Below, piece after piece: positions 1 through 12,176 of a stretch of DNA of 64,000 nucleotides. The translations under genes and the position numbers were made by a program. A model generated the notes under the pieces. The model ran no database searches and was not told where the DNA came from. It saw nothing but the letters and a program-made list of their open reading frames with translations. Source of the stretch: Antilocapra americana (Eukaryota > Chordata > Mammalia > Artiodactyla > Antilocapridae); NCBI GenBank assembly GCA_007570785.1, contig ML660777.1:3363436-3427435 (forward strand). Reading direction: 5' to 3'. The stretch's first letter is position 1; each line of letters begins with the position of its first letter.

Positions 1-44
1 AAGGCTAGAAAGCATTCATCTTTGCTTAACTAATTAGAACTGAG

Positions 45-150
45 AACTTACTCTGCACATATCACCATTCTAGGTGCACTGGTGTGCAGAAAAATTATCC
101 AGCTTCACACTCTGCCTTCAAGGTACTCACAGTTTAGTAGAGGAATCAGC
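45..150 (-). repeat. possible L2 LINE remnant
   Basis: The order of words here (a 'ttactctgcaca' start, 'ttctaggtgcactgg', then 'aggtactcacagtttagtag') resembles the antisense end of mammalian L2 LINEs. The match is weak and diverged. The surrounding 1-265 holds nothing else I recognise. Confidence 0.3.
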
Positions 151-265
151 TCTGAAACTTAAGGCATACTCCCAGAAAACTGACTAGATTTAAGTGAGTT
201 GAGACTTACAGGTAATGCAAGTGACTTACTAAAGCGATAAGCTAGAAGATTCCATTAATAGTTAC

Positions 266-475
266 AGCTTTGTGGCTTAGATGGTAAAGAGTTCGCTTGC
301 AATGCAGGGGACCCAGGTTTATCCCTGTGTCCGGAAGATCCCCTGGAAGAGAGCATGGCAATCCTCTCCAGAATTCTTGCCTGGAGAACCTCATGGACAG
401 AGGAGCCTGGTGGGCTACAGTCCATGGGGTCACATAGAGTTTGACACAACTGAGCAGCTAACACACACACACATT
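266..475 (+). mobile_element. Bov-tA SINE, sense
   Basis: A complete Bov-tA unit: the tRNA-like head (a diverged 'gtggctcag-atggtaaagag' followed by 'ttgcaatgcagggga'), then the Bov-A body ('ctccagaattcttgcctggag', 'ggagcctggtgggctacagt', 'gacacaactgagcagctaac'). It ends in a short CA repeat at about 461-475. The B-box region reads 'ggtttatccctg', a damaged pol III box, so it is unlikely to be transcribed on its own. Bov-tA is non-autonomous; its 3' end resembles BovB, whose enzymes are believed to move it. No clean target-site duplication was seen. Confidence 0.9.
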
Positions 476-688
476 AACATTTACTGAATTGGTCAAAGGC
501 TACAAAGATCTACAGTCTGCCTGGATAGAAGTTCTCCTCAGTTTGGAAGACTTAATCATGACAGAGCAATGGTAGAAAAACAATAAAAAAGTAAATATCC
601 TAATGAGAACTAAATTTAAAAAATTTCTCCTGCATCATATGGTGCATCACAAAGGACACTACTATTCAAGGAGGGTAATTTTCCTATA

Positions 689-830
689 GGCTTCCCTGAC
701 AACTCAGTTGGTAAAGAATCGGCCTGCAATGCAGGCGATCCTGGTTCAATTCCTGCGTCAAGAAGATCTGCTGGAGAAGGGATAGGCTACCCACTCCAGT
801 ATTCTTAGGCTTCCCTTGTGGCCCAAGAAA
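689..830 (+). mobile_element. Bov-tA SINE, truncated, with a second head
   Basis: The tRNA-like head and the first part of the Bov-A body run from 689 to about 806 and stop after 'ccactccagtattctt'. Immediately afterwards 'ggcttcccttgtggccc' (808-824) restarts as the head of another Bov-tA and stops. The 3' tail is missing from both units. This could be a 3' deletion or a second insertion into the first. Confidence 0.8.
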
Positions 831-1430
831 AATAAGAACCACTGCTTAATCAGCCAGGATTTCTTTCTCCCTCTATGAAAAGAACAGAAACACAGCTCCT
901 TCTCAAAATATATCTGCAGTTCTGCAAGGAGACAACATAACTGTGCTCATATCGTAATGGAAGCTGATGTGATTATGCAGCTGACCTTCTGTCTCAGAAT
1001 CTAGACTCGCATTGGAAGTTGCACTGACAGTGAATGTTCATTAATCAAGTCATTTTTCCAATCACATTCTGCATAAGAGATGAGTTCTCCCTAAATAAAT
1101 GATACGACCCAAAGACCAAATGCAAACACCACTTAACTATATGTTAAATCTTTAAAAGCTATGACTTGAGAAAAACAGTTGCCAAATACAGAACATTCTG
1201 TTACTGGTGACAATCAAATTCTATTGTAACAAAACCCTAGGGACTGTTTAGAGTATTTGTTGTACAAAGATCTGATCTATGAGCTATGGCTAAGAATCTC
1301 TGGACTAGAAGGAGAGAGAACTGGACTTTAAGCTTCCCAATCACTGTACAATCTGGGTGCTGACCTTCAGCCTCCAAAGCTTCAGAGTCCCAGTCTGTCC
1401 AGAAATAAAATTGAATGAGTAATCCTCCAG
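831..1430. other. no recognised feature
   Basis: AT-rich sequence without a convincing open frame, repeat or RNA gene that I can name. Confidence 0.5.
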
Positions 1431-2735
1431 TTCAGTTCATTTCAGTCTCTCAGTCGTGTCTGACTCTGTGAGACCCTATGGACTACAGCACGCCAGGCTT
1501 CCTGGTCCATCACCAATTCCCAGAGTTTAATCAAACTCATGTCCATCAAGTTGGCGATGCAATCCAACATCTCATCCCCTTCTCCTCTCTGCCTTCAATC
1601 ATTCCCAGCACCAGGGTTTTTCCAAATGAGTCAGTTCTTTCCATAAGGTGGACAAAGTATTGCAGTTTCAGCTTCAGCATCAATCCTTTCAATGAATATT
1701 CAGGACTGATTTCCTTTAGGACAGACTAGTCAGATCTCCTTGCAGTCCAAGGGACTCTCAAGAGTCTTCTCCAGCACCACAGTTCAAAAGCATCAATTCT
1801 TCGATGCTCAACTTTCTTTATAGTCCAACTCTCACATCCATACATGACTACTGGAAACATCATAGCTTTCTCCTTGTAGGTCTCTCTGATTTTCTAATTG
1901 CTCTTCTTAATATCATCTGCTTCTGTTAGTTCCACATCATTTCTGTCCCTTATTGTGCCCATCTTTGCATGAAATGTTCCCTTAGTATCTCTAATTTTCT
2001 TGAGGAGATCTCTAAGTCTTTCCTATTCTATTGTTTTCCTCTATTTCTTTGCACTGATCACTGAGGAAGGCTTTTTTATCTCTCCTTGCTATTCTTTGGA
2101 ACTCTGCATTCAAATGGGTACATTTTTCCTTTTTTCCTTTGCCTCTAGCTTCTCTTCTTTTCACAGCTATTCATAAAGCCTCCTCAGACAATCATTTTGC
2201 CTTTTTGCATTTCTTTTTCCTTGGGAATATTCTTGATCACTTCCTCCTGTACAATGTCATGAACTTCTGTTCATAGTTCATCAGGTACTCTGTCTATCAG
2301 ATCTAGTCCCTCAAATCTATTTCTCACTTCCACTGTATAATCGTAAGGGATTTGATTTAGGTCATAGCTGAATGGTCTAGTGGTTTTTCCCTACTTTCTT
2401 CAATTTAAGTCTGAACTTGGCATTAAGGAGTTCATGATCTGAGCCACAGTCAGCTCCTGGTCTTGTTTTTGCTGACTGTATAGAGCTTCTCCATCTTTGT
2501 TTGCAAAGAATATAATCAATCTGATTTCGGTGTTGGCCATCTGGTGATGTCCATGTGTAGAGTATTCTCTTGTGTTGTTGGAAGAGGGTGTTTTCTATGA
2601 ACAGTGCTTTCTGTTGGCAAAACTCTGTTAGCCTTTGACCTGCTCATTTTGTACTCCAATGCCAAATTTGCCTGTTACTCCAGGCATCTCTTGACTTCCT
2701 ACTTTTGCTTTCTAGTCCCCTATAATGAAAAGGAA
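1431..2735 (-). mobile_element. BovB (RTE) LINE, antisense, internally deleted
   Basis: The left end starts with the BovB 3' terminus in antisense ('cagttcatttcagtctctcagtcgtgtctgactc') and runs through the C-terminal region to about 1870. At about 1870-1900 it jumps to a much more 5' part of the ORF and continues through the endonuclease region to about 2735. Compared with the BovB copy at 40,262-42,115, about 1.1 kb is missing, including the reverse transcriptase YADD region. The remaining frame is full of stops, so the copy is dead. BovB is the horizontally acquired RTE LINE abundant in ruminants. Confidence 0.9.
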
Positions 2736-3828
2736 ACTTCTGGTTTTGTGAAGTTAAATATTGTAATTGTTGTATCAAAAATATCACGAAATACAAATAC
2801 TGTGGTAAAACTCAAAATACTGCTATACCTAAATTCCAGTCTCTTACAGGCAAAGTATTAATGACATATGTTTGTGAGTTGCTTGTCCTTTTAAATAGTT
2901 TACTTGTCTTTTTTTCAAGTAGTCCCTTTATAACTTCAAGTTTCTAAGAAACATTTGCTAGATTCACATTAAATAATAGTTATAAACATGGCTCTCAAAA
3001 ACCTAATTTAAAAAAAAAAGGTTGTTTGCTTGTCACCATCATTTTCAACCACTGATTACAATGTTTTGTTCAGTTATTTATAACGTATTCCTCTTTACTT
3101 GTATGTTAAGTACAGGCATTTGGCTTAGGAGTATTACTAATTTAAAGGTTACCTGCTCTATTAATAAAATGGCAGATTTCCTCTTTCTATTCCCCACCAA
3201 TATATGAAAAAGATAATCTTCATTTCCAGATTTTGTTCTTTTAGTTCCTCAACCCAGCACAATCAGATCTTTACCACCCATCATTCTCCTGACACTAGTC
3301 ACCAAAGCCACCCTGACCCTGAAATTAATCATCCCAATTGCTTATTTTTCAGCCCCATCTATTGTAAAATATAGATGACAACACAGAAAAGCTCATAAAA
3401 TATAAATATGTAGTTCAAAGATTTCTCCCATGGGAAATACCCATTAGGATACCATGCAGATCAAGAAAGAGATTCTAGCCTCCTCCCCTCTTGCCTACTC
3501 CAGGTCCTTATCCTTCTTTCAGGTAATCACTATCCTAATTTAAAGTATTTATTCTTCTAGCTTTTAATTTTTTTACATCCGTACCAGCTGGGCAAGTATT
3601 TCTAAACACGACCTGGCATCATAGTCTATCTGACTTTAAACACCCCAAATCACATTTGTAACACATTGTTTTTCCTTACATGAATTTCATTTATGAATAT
3701 ACTTCCATTTGTTTCTTCATTCCACTGTGGGTTCAATGGCTTGTTTTCAAGTCCCCATCCCAGGGAGTACCTCTGCACCATGTAACAATACTGACCAAAA
3801 TTCTCTTCTCTCCCACCCTTTACAGTAG
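2736..3828. other. no recognised feature
   Basis: AT-rich DNA with short A runs (3009-3019) and no frame with coding character. I see no repeat family that I can name. Confidence 0.5.
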
Positions 3829-3837
3829 CACTCTCCT

Positions 3838-4049
3838 GTGCTGTGCTTAGTCGCTAAGTTGTGTCCAACTCTTTGTGACCCCATGGACTGTAGCCTGCCA
3901 GACTCCTCTGTCCATGGGATTTCCAAGCTAGAGTACTGGAGTGGGTTTCCATTCCCTTCTTCGGGGGATCTTTCTGAGCCAGGGGTTGAACCCAGGTCTC
4001 CTGCATTGCAGGCAGGTTCTTTACCATCTGAGACACCAGGAAAGCCCAA
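3838..4049 (-). mobile_element. Bov-tA SINE, antisense, with TSD
   Basis: A full-length antisense copy: tail 'gtgctgtgcttagtcgctaag' on the left, tRNA-like head ending 'ctgagacaccaggaaagccc' on the right. Flanking direct repeats CACTCTCCT (3829-3837) and CACCCTCCT (4050-4058) agree at 8 of 9 positions and mark the insertion ends. Confidence 0.92.
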
Positions 4050-4329
4050 CACCCTCCTAAGCTTCCCAGTGTTATTTTGATGGCTCTTCAATGTTTGTCA
4101 CTAATGGCTCTTCTTCAGTACGCCCCATTTAAAACACTCTTTAAGTACCTTTCTTTATCTCTTCTTTGTACATATTAACACTAGGCAATTACTCCTTCCT
4201 TAGCTCTGGATCCCGACTATTAAGATGATTTTTCATGACTTCCTGCCTTTCTTCACCTTCATCTCTGCTTAGCTTCTCTCTCCCCCCAGACAAGTTACAG
4301 AGCTGCTAAAAGCTACCCCCTAAACATGC

Positions 4330-4612
4330 CATTCCGTTCTTTCCTTTGTGTCTTTCTATATGCTACTCCTCCAGTCAGGAATTCCCTTCCCTCTCTTCAT
4401 CCTCGAACTTCCAGATCAAACATTTTCTCCTGTGAAATCTTCGGGACCCTCTGGCAGCTTTAATTGCTCCCTCATCTATGTTCCATGAGCTCATTGCGCA
4501 GTCCCTGGTTACAGCACTTATTATACTCTATTGTGAACATCCGCGTGCCTCTCTCCCTCACCAGAGGACAAGGAATCCTATCTTATTCATGTCTATATCC
4601 CTGGGGGAGCTC
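4330..4612 (+). mobile_element. L2 LINE 3' part, sense
   Basis: The order of diverged words follows the L2 3' region: a 'ggaattcccttccctctcttcatcc' segment, 'tcctgtgaaatcttcgggaccct', 'cagcacttattatactc', then 'gaggacaaggaatcctatcttattcatgtctatatccc'. The last is the L2 run just before its 3' end. It is old, with no flanking duplications. Confidence 0.6.
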
Positions 4613-5869
4613 AATGTGCAAATGTTGCCAGAATTAAGGAATCTGTTTACTTGATAACCTTTATGTATTTCCTATCCTAGGGAAGGCTTATAGCATTTAC
4701 ATTTGTGCTGTGCTTGTCTAACAGAGATGCATCAAACTTTTATGTGGTGGGGGTATGTTGCAGGTTGGGTTTCCTCAGATGAAAACTCTGAGATGAAAAT
4801 TAACATGTAGGATGTTTGTTACAGAAAGCTCTTGGGATCAACACCCTGTGGAATGAAATGAAAAGGATAAGAAAAAACACACAACTGGACAGAGAAAGTT
4901 TTCAAGCTATCATGCTGTTGCAATGGAAGCCTTAGCTAACATTGTAGGGAATTCTGAAGCTGGAATGTCCCGGAGAGCTGAACTTCCATGTTCCCTCATC
5001 TGCATCAGAGGTGGGCATGACCTCTTTAGAATGGCCAATCTGGAGAGCTCTGACAGCTAAAAGAGATGCTGCCAACTGGTCCTTGCATCATAGTGCCCAT
5101 TGCAGCTTGAAATTCTGCCTAAAAGAATTTCATAAATCAGCCTCTTGAATTATGTACTAAGTCTATTAGGTAGGATTTCCAGTGTCTCAAAATATACCTA
5201 TATCATTATGAAAAAATGGTAAATGTCAATTTCACTATATTTGGTATAAAAGTTTATGTTCTGACTTTACAATCTATTTTGCTTTCTCTAGCTTTGTGCC
5301 AGCATTCCCAATGGACAACTGTCCCAGAGACTCTCTCCCAAGAAGGACATCCCAGAAATTGTACATAGAGACTCTTGAAGTGAGAATTTAACATGACTCC
5401 ATTTGGGAAGACTTAAGTGATAGAAAATGAGATATTTGGTTGTTCACCAGTTAACTTTAATGAAATGTACAGTTCAGTATTCTCCACAATTCTGTGAATA
5501 CTGGAAATGAAAATTTTAAAAATATTAAGTGACGAAGTCTCTTATTTTATATACCCAAGTGTTTAAAAAAGAAGAAGAAGAAGAAAGCAAAGAGTGTACT
5601 CTTATATGACTCTCTCTTGGGCAATATCAAACTGTCAAACTAGAAGGATATATTTTCTTCACATGGAAAAATAGTAATTCTATCTATTTCAGGAAGAGTA
5701 AAATTTGTAGTTATTCTATTTCTTCCAGAAGAATCCATCAAATCATCGATCCATGAAGCATGCAGGTGCTCTAAAAATAATAGCACTAGGATATAGGGTA
5801 CTAAAGACCAGAATGCAAGAAACATACACTGATAGATTTTGATTGCTGAGTTCTGAGACTAGCATGAGA
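4613..5869. other. no recognised feature, with a short GAA repeat
   Basis: Non-repetitive AT-rich DNA apart from a short (GAA)n run at 5571-5586. No coding frame of note. Confidence 0.5.
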
Positions 5870-6210
5870 AAAAGAGTCCTGTGACTGCCAGGTTTCATCA
5901 ATGAGCAAATAGATGGAGAGTAGCGCTTTTAACCAGGGAAAATGTATAAGAGGAGGATCAGGCTGGAAGAAAAGATTATGAGCTCAGTTTTGTAAATGTT
6001 GAGCTCAGATACCTGGACACCATCCAGTAAAGATAGAAGATAGTTTTAGATCTATCAGCCTGCTCAATGCTGAGCTAGGAATATGAACTTGGCATGCATA
6101 ACTTTATAGATTCATTCATTTACTTATTCATTCATTTATCCACTTATTCAATTAGCTATGAGCAAGGTACCATGCTAGGGCCTAGATATAAAGAAATTAG
6201 CGTGGTTAAT
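5870..6210 (-). repeat. L2-like LINE remnant, antisense
   Basis: The right part (6108-6190) has the antisense L2 3' end: repeated 'attcattcattt' units, then 'gagcaaggtaccatgctagggcctagatataaag'. The part from 5870 to 6080 ('gagctcagatacctggacacc...') loosely matches a more 5' L2 region. Strongly diverged; the left boundary is uncertain. Confidence 0.5.
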
Positions 6211-6837
6211 GATAGCTAATGCTGTGGGAAGGGAAGAAATTACATGGGAAGGAACAGGAAGAGTGAGATGAGGACAAATGACAAAACCATGGTGAGGAGC
6301 TCAGACTGTGGATTTGGGCAGTGGAAGAAAAACAGGAGAAAAAGACTAAGAAAAGGAGACTGAGTGAGCAAAAAGAGAACCAGAGGAGAAGGAGAACCCT
6401 GAATTTAAGGGAGAAAGAAGTATTGGAGCATTTCATCTGTGAAAAAAATATCTGGTTTTGCAAAAACAATAGAGTTCTGCCAAACAAATACACTCAATGA
6501 TAAATTTTACCACTGATATTATTATTACTGTTTTCTAATTACTATGGCGATAACTAATAGTTTGATCTTTATTAATAATGTTTTATAATCTAAAAATGTC
6601 AACGTAAGGACTTTGAAAAAATGGCCCCTGTCTTTAATCTTCAGGAGATCCTTGGTGAGAACAGATGCCATGTGGTGGTGGTGGTGGCAGCGAATCAGAC
6701 CACAACAGGTTAGGAAGTGACTGTCTGAGAGAGAAGAAGGCAGACACATGGGTGCAGACTATCATGTCCAAGCTTGGCCATAAACAGAAAGAAAGAGGAG
6801 AGTAGACAGGGTGCTTCTAGAGGATTTTTTTGAATGG
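6211..6837. other. purine-rich stretch, no gene
   Basis: Positions 6225-6440 on the + strand are dominated by A and G. The long open frame on the - strand is a by-product of this composition (Phe/Leu/Ser-rich) and has no recognisable domain. A (GTG)n-like run sits near 6672-6690. Confidence 0.5.
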
Positions 6838-6844
6838 GTAGAAG

Positions 6845-7079
6845 TGCATGCAGGCTAAGTTGCCTCAGCTGTATCTGACTCCTTGCAACCTTTGGTGGCT
6901 CAGCTGGTAAAGAATCAGCTGCAATGCAGACCTAGGTTCTATCCCTGGGTTGGGAAAATCCCCTGGAGAAAGAAAAGGCTACCCACTCCAGTATTCTGGC
7001 CTGGAGAATTCCATGGACTGTATAGTCCATGGGGTCGCAAAGAGTGGGACATGACTGAGTGACTTTCACCTTCAGCTTA
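6845..7079 (+). mobile_element. Bov-tA SINE with an inverted tail fragment
   Basis: About 45 bp of Bov-A tail in antisense (6846-6890, ending 'ctgactccttgcaacc') is joined directly to a sense Bov-tA that starts inside its head ('tttggtggctcagctggtaaag') and runs to the normal tail ('ggacatgactgagtgactttcacc'). A 7-bp direct repeat GTAGAAG lies at 6838-6844 and 7080-7086, outside the whole composite. This suggests one insertion event carrying an internal inversion. The alternative is a SINE landing next to an older fragment. Confidence 0.8.
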
Positions 7080-7159
7080 GTAGAAGAAGAAATAGTGAGG
7101 ATATGAGTAATAAGAAGTAATGAGCAAGGTCTTGGAAGGTTCAGATGGACTAAATCAAG

Positions 7160-9020
7160 AACAAAGTTGGATTTATAACAGTATCCAAAAACACCAAGTG
7201 CCTCAGAAAAAGTCTAACAAAAGATTTGTAGAGGATCATTGAATTATACTAAAGAGGACTTCAAAAACTGGAATAATTTCATTTCACAATAAATACATAT
7301 ATTAAATTATCACTTTTTACATTAAAAAAATATATTGTACATCTTATTTGTCAATCATATACCACAAAACTTGGGGGTAAAATAAAAGAAAAAAATGTAT
7401 CTGGAAAGGTACATAAATACTTTTTCAAAATACTGAAATATATATCCAATTCACAGATTGGAAAGCTCACTAATATAAATATTTCTCCTGAAATTAATTT
7501 ATAGATTCAATGAATTCCTTATCATTAGGTCATTTCAGTGTGGGGGGGATACTTAACAAGCATATTTTACATGTGCATTAAAAAGGTCAAGAATAACCAA
7601 GACATATTTGAAGAAGAAAATTGATATAGGAAGGACTTGCCTGATACAAAGCTGTAGTAATCAAGATGGTGAATTGCAAAGGTAAATCTTTATACTAATG
7701 GAATACAACTGAACTCCAGAAGCAACTCTATGCACTAAAGAACACTTGATTGGTAACAAACTAGCACTCCAGAGCAATGGAGAAAGGACAGAGTTTGCAA
7801 CCAGTGGAATGATAATAATGGGTATTCATATATACCAATCATTTACAGGTGAATTAAAAGTCTAAGTGAAAAAGGCAAAATTTTTAAACTTTTAGAAGAG
7901 AATATACGTGGATATCTTCATAAACTTGAGCTAGGGACTTTTCATAAAAGAAAAAGCACTCAATGTAAAGGAAATATAGATAATTTTGACTACATTAAAA
8001 TTAAGAACTTCTGTTTACTATAGGATTCCATGAACAGGTAAAGAAATAAACCACAGTGTGAAAGATGATATTTGCAAACTGATAATAGTAGATATCAATA
8101 CATAGTCAATTCAATGAAAAGTCCAGATAAATGAAAAAAAAACACAATTCAATTTTAAAATTAGGCCAAGAATTAAAAGTTTCACAGAAGTGAAAATTCA
8201 AATCACCAATAAGTATATTGATATTTTTTAAAGGTACTCAACATCACGGGCAGTTAGAGTGAATGAAAATTAAAACAATGAATAAACACTAAACATCACT
8301 AAAGACTGGAAAAACATAAAAGTCTAATAACAAGTGTTGGCCAGGATTTGGAACATTAGGAACTGTACACTGCTGGTGGGAATATAAACTCATACACTCT
8401 GTTTGGAAACATAGCAGTATTGTCCAGAATAGTTAAAGCACACATACCCTTAGCCTCAGCAATCCCACTGTTAGGTACATACCTTAAAGAAATATGTGCA
8501 CCAAGAGTCATTGTTCATAGCCCCAAATTGACATTATCAGTAGAATGGATAATTAGTTGGTGTGTTCATTTAATGGGAACTATGAAATATTAAAAATGAA
8601 TAGACAACTAAAGTGATGTACAATAACATGAATAAACCTTAACAAGACACAATATAATACCTATAATAAGATTCCATCTAGGTTCAAAAATAGAAAAAAC
8701 TAACCTTTTTTTAGGGATGCAAACATGGTTGGCAAAATCATACAGATAAGCAAAGACAGTATTACTATAAAAATCAATAAAGTATGAACACAAGGGGAAA
8801 GAAATGAGTTTGCAATGGTATGAGTTTGCCTGGCTGTTTTCTGCTCTCTCTGCCTTCAGAAGCTATTCCAAATCTCCTATATAAAACGTTCTATTTCTTG
8901 GTCTGGATAGTATTTACATAGGTATTTGCTTTATAGATATTTATAAAACTATATACTGTATGGATCTTATGCACTTTTCAGTGTGCAGGTTACTTTTCTC
9001 AATGAAAAGTTCTGGGGAAA
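7160..9020 (+). mobile_element. ancient L1 (L1M type), 3' half, sense
   Basis: Degenerate L1 ORF2 3' sequence, recognisable by ordered landmarks: 'cctgatacaaagctgtagtaatcaagatggtg' near 7640, 'gtactcaacatcac' near 8233, 'actgctggtgggaatataaactcatac' near 8370, 'tcagcaatcccactgttaggtacatacc' near 8455, and a 3' UTR ending 'ttacttttctcaatgaaaagttctgg' near 9020. Many stops and indels; no TSD recognised. It is far older than the ruminant L1 copies elsewhere in the window. Confidence 0.75.
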
Positions 9021-9623
9021 AAATGTAGGTGGTGAGACAGGAAATATGATATTTACTTTGTTATTTATTGTGAGAATTAAACATAATCCATATAACAGTC
9101 TTAGAAGAGCCAACATGAACAAAGAAAAATGCTGTTAAAAGCTGGATTTATTCTTTCAATTAAGAAATACTTGAAGATATGCTTTAACTCTTTAGGACTA
9201 CTTGTGGTTACAAGTAATCCCAGATTACTTTTTGTGTAGATGTCCTCACAGCATAGCAATAATATTAATTTCCTTTTCTAATAGATAAGCAATGTATATC
9301 CGCATGTGGTTATATGTTATCCTATTGAAATAAGTGGCTTGATCTATACATTCCAGAGGTTAGCATACTGATATTTTTAAATGATCATATCTTAGATATT
9401 TCATTTTCTTCCCCTGTTCTTTAATATTCAATTTTAGAGTTGAACTGGTACTATGGTACTCAGATCATCTGAGTTAACCACTCCAATTCATCTGAAAACT
9501 GCTTATTGTTAGGACTTAAAAGCAAACTTTTATCCTTGTATGTGGTATCATTTCCACAAATATCTGTGAAGCTCGTGTGTACCATAAAAGGCATTATACC
9601 AACTATGGGGATGAAGAGTGACA
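9021..9623. other. no recognised feature
   Basis: AT-rich DNA with no repeat or coding signal that I can name. Confidence 0.5.
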
Positions 9624-9822
9624 ATGTTAGCCACACAGTCATGTCCAACCATTTGCAACCTCATGGACCGTAGCCCCCCAGACTCCTCTGTCCATGGAAT
9701 TCTCCAGGAAAGAATACTGGAGTGGGTAGCCATTCCCTTATCCAGAGAGTCTTCCTGACCAACAGATCAAACCCTGGACTCACTGCATGCAGATTCTTTA
9801 CCATCTGATCCAGCAAGGAAGT
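9624..9822 (-). mobile_element. Bov-tA SINE, antisense
   Basis: Antisense copy from 'gttagccacacagtcatgtccaacc' through 'ggaaagaatactggagtgggtagcc' to the head 'gcagattctttaccatctgatccagcaaggaag'. It is diverged and has lost the last bases of the head. No clear TSD. Confidence 0.88.
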
Positions 9823-11344
9823 ACGAGTGTAGGGGGAACTAACAGAAGATTTGGCCAATAAGAAAGTCACAAAAATTGAGTTCAATAGATATCTATGAAA
9901 TAAAATAATCATAAAATGAAGTTGATACAAATACTTAATGAAGTTTTAATACATTGTAGGGCTATTTCATTCAGGCTGGATAAATCAGGACAAACTGTCA
10001 TTTGAAGAAGATGGACAGAAAATCCAAATTTGGCCCTTACCACGTGTGTGGCTTCAAACAAGTCCCTCAGGCACTCCAGAATGAGGAAACTGCAGAAGCA
10101 AAGGACAGAAGTCCTAGATGTACTCAAAGATTATAAAAAGATAGATAAAGGTGGAAAATTCACTTTGTAGAGAACTATAAAGGAAGAATCTACTGGATAG
10201 GCAATGTGGAACCCACCCTTGAGTATACATAAGTGGCTTTAGCTTTTACAGAGTAAGTGGGTTAAACTGACCCTAACAAAAGACAGAAAAATGTAGCTCA
10301 TCACATAGCTTTGCAAGTATGTCCCAGAATTATAAATCTTGATGAAATTCTTTTAACAAAATTTACTCACTCACATTTACTTGTTACTTGAGGTACTTCC
10401 TATCCTATAGTGGTGAATACCTGTCCTGTTTCTTTATACAGTTGTTCTTTTGCATAGGATTAAAACTGCCTTCTACTGAAAAACCAAAATGATCAAAAAT
10501 CAACTAATACAGCCAGAAAATCAATTTAAGAGTTTTTCTGAAGCAACAGGCCAGAGAGATGAGGAAAAGAGTAAAATCAGAATTCACTCTGGAACCCCCA
10601 ATTAGGCAAACATCTCCCTAAAATTTAGCAGATTGCCCACATACTGTCTATATTTTTTTTGTTCCAGAACAAAGTTAAAGCATGTACAATATGAAGTTTT
10701 TTGAGTATGTTCCCCATAAACAGGACCACCTTTCCACTCAAACCATCCCCAATTTACTATTGTCAGTTACATAATCTAATACAACTGTCATTCCCTGGCA
10801 GGGGAGAATATGAAAATTTTAAAAAGTAAGCAACAATCTGTGAAAAAAAGTAAATTCACAGAGTGTTTTCAGACCAAATATCATCTGTTTCCTGTGCTAA
10901 ATCCAAATGCATTTCGGTGGATAACATTAAATGCTATTCAACTCTGAGAATCAAAACTGCCTCATAGCTAAAAATTATATCATCAAATTTATTACTCAAG
11001 CTTGTTCCCATGGTGAATTTCTGATTCTCTCTTCTTCATAAGAATTACACCCACCCAACATCATTCCTCAATCAGTTGACAGAAGACAAACAGTTGTCTG
11101 CCTGGTCATATGTGATATGCCAGCAAGTAAACAAGGGGTTGAAGGAGGGAGACAGTTTTGTTTGTTTGTTTTTTTATGTTTATAATTAAGTTTATGCCAT
11201 TAATATTGTATTTCAAAAGCGAAAAGCGTCTGTTATGACATATGGTATTACTGCCTATCTGAAATATGTGGGAATAAATAGCTACTGGCTCCTTTAAGCA
11301 GGCCAGCAGCTGAGCCTGTACTCTCACTCCCTTTTGGCTGATGA
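9823..11344. other. no recognised feature
   Basis: About 1.5 kb without a repeat that I can assign and without a frame having coding character. Short T-rich run at 11,155-11,180. Confidence 0.5.
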
Positions 11345-11478
11345 CTGCAACTAAGGCCACTGACTCTCTGCGACCTTCAGCAAGTTCTGTTCTCTCTCGA
11401 GGTTCAATTTGATCCTCGGAAAATTAAGAAGGATGAATCAGCTATTCTCTAGGTTTCTTCCAGCCCTCTGAATTGTTA
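11345..11478 (+). repeat. possible MIR-type SINE remnant
   Basis: The words 'tctgcgaccttcagcaagttctgttctctctcgaggttcaatttgatcc' and 'aggtttcttccagccctctgaat' follow the layout of MIR-family cores (gaccttgggcaagt ... cctcagttt ... cttccagctct). Diverged. Confidence 0.45.
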
Positions 11479-11964
11479 AGGAAATGACTTCCTTTTGTAA
11501 AAGGAAGTTTACAAAAAGGGAAGTAGCTGCTGAAAATTCCAGCAAAGTCAGGTATAATGTGGACAGCTCTAGGCTTCAGACTGATTTAAACAAGTGAATA
11601 GTTTTAGCTTAGTTAAGTTAAAATAGCTTCAGCTGGGCTGATAATAAATCTAAGTCTTGAAGTCAGAATACTCTTAGGAAACACAGGAAGAGAGTCATAC
11701 TCGGAGATGTCTGAAATGGAATGGACTGTCTTGAGAAGTGAGTTCAACATCATGGGAGGTTTCAAGGAGAGGATGGGAGCTCACTTGGCAGGGATGTTGA
11801 GGAACTTATAAATTGAGCCCCAAGATCTTCTCCAAACAGGATACAAAATGTCACTGATAAGTTGCTATGCTGGAATTGAGTGTTGTTAGCTCTCAAGGAT
11901 CCCCAGCAGAACTGTATCTCATCATTCAGCCAACACATTTTTTGAGCCCTACCCTGAACCATGC
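11479..11964. other. no recognised feature
   Basis: Contains a local duplication of 'gaagttt/acttccttttgtaaaaggaag' type near 11,485-11,522 that can pair with itself. Otherwise nothing that I can name. Confidence 0.4.
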
Positions 11965-12176
11965 CTGTATGCTAAGTCACTTTAGTCATGTCTGACTCTT
12001 TGTAACCCTATGGACTGTAGCCCTCCAGGTTCCTCTGTCCTAGAAGATTCCATGCAAGAATACTGGAATGGGTTGCCTTTTCCTCCTCCAAGGGATCTTC
12101 TCAACTCAGGGATCGAATCCACATCTCTTATGCCTCCTGCATTAGCATCTGGGGTTTTTACTACTAGTACCACCCT
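11965..12176 (-). mobile_element. Bov-tA SINE, antisense
   Basis: Antisense copy: tail 'ctgtatgctaagtcactttagtcatgtctg', body 'gcaagaatactggaatgggttgcc', head side 'gcctcctgcattagcatctggggtttttac'. The head is degraded and the TSD is not clear. The short open frames over it on both strands are SINE sequence, not genes. Confidence 0.9.
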
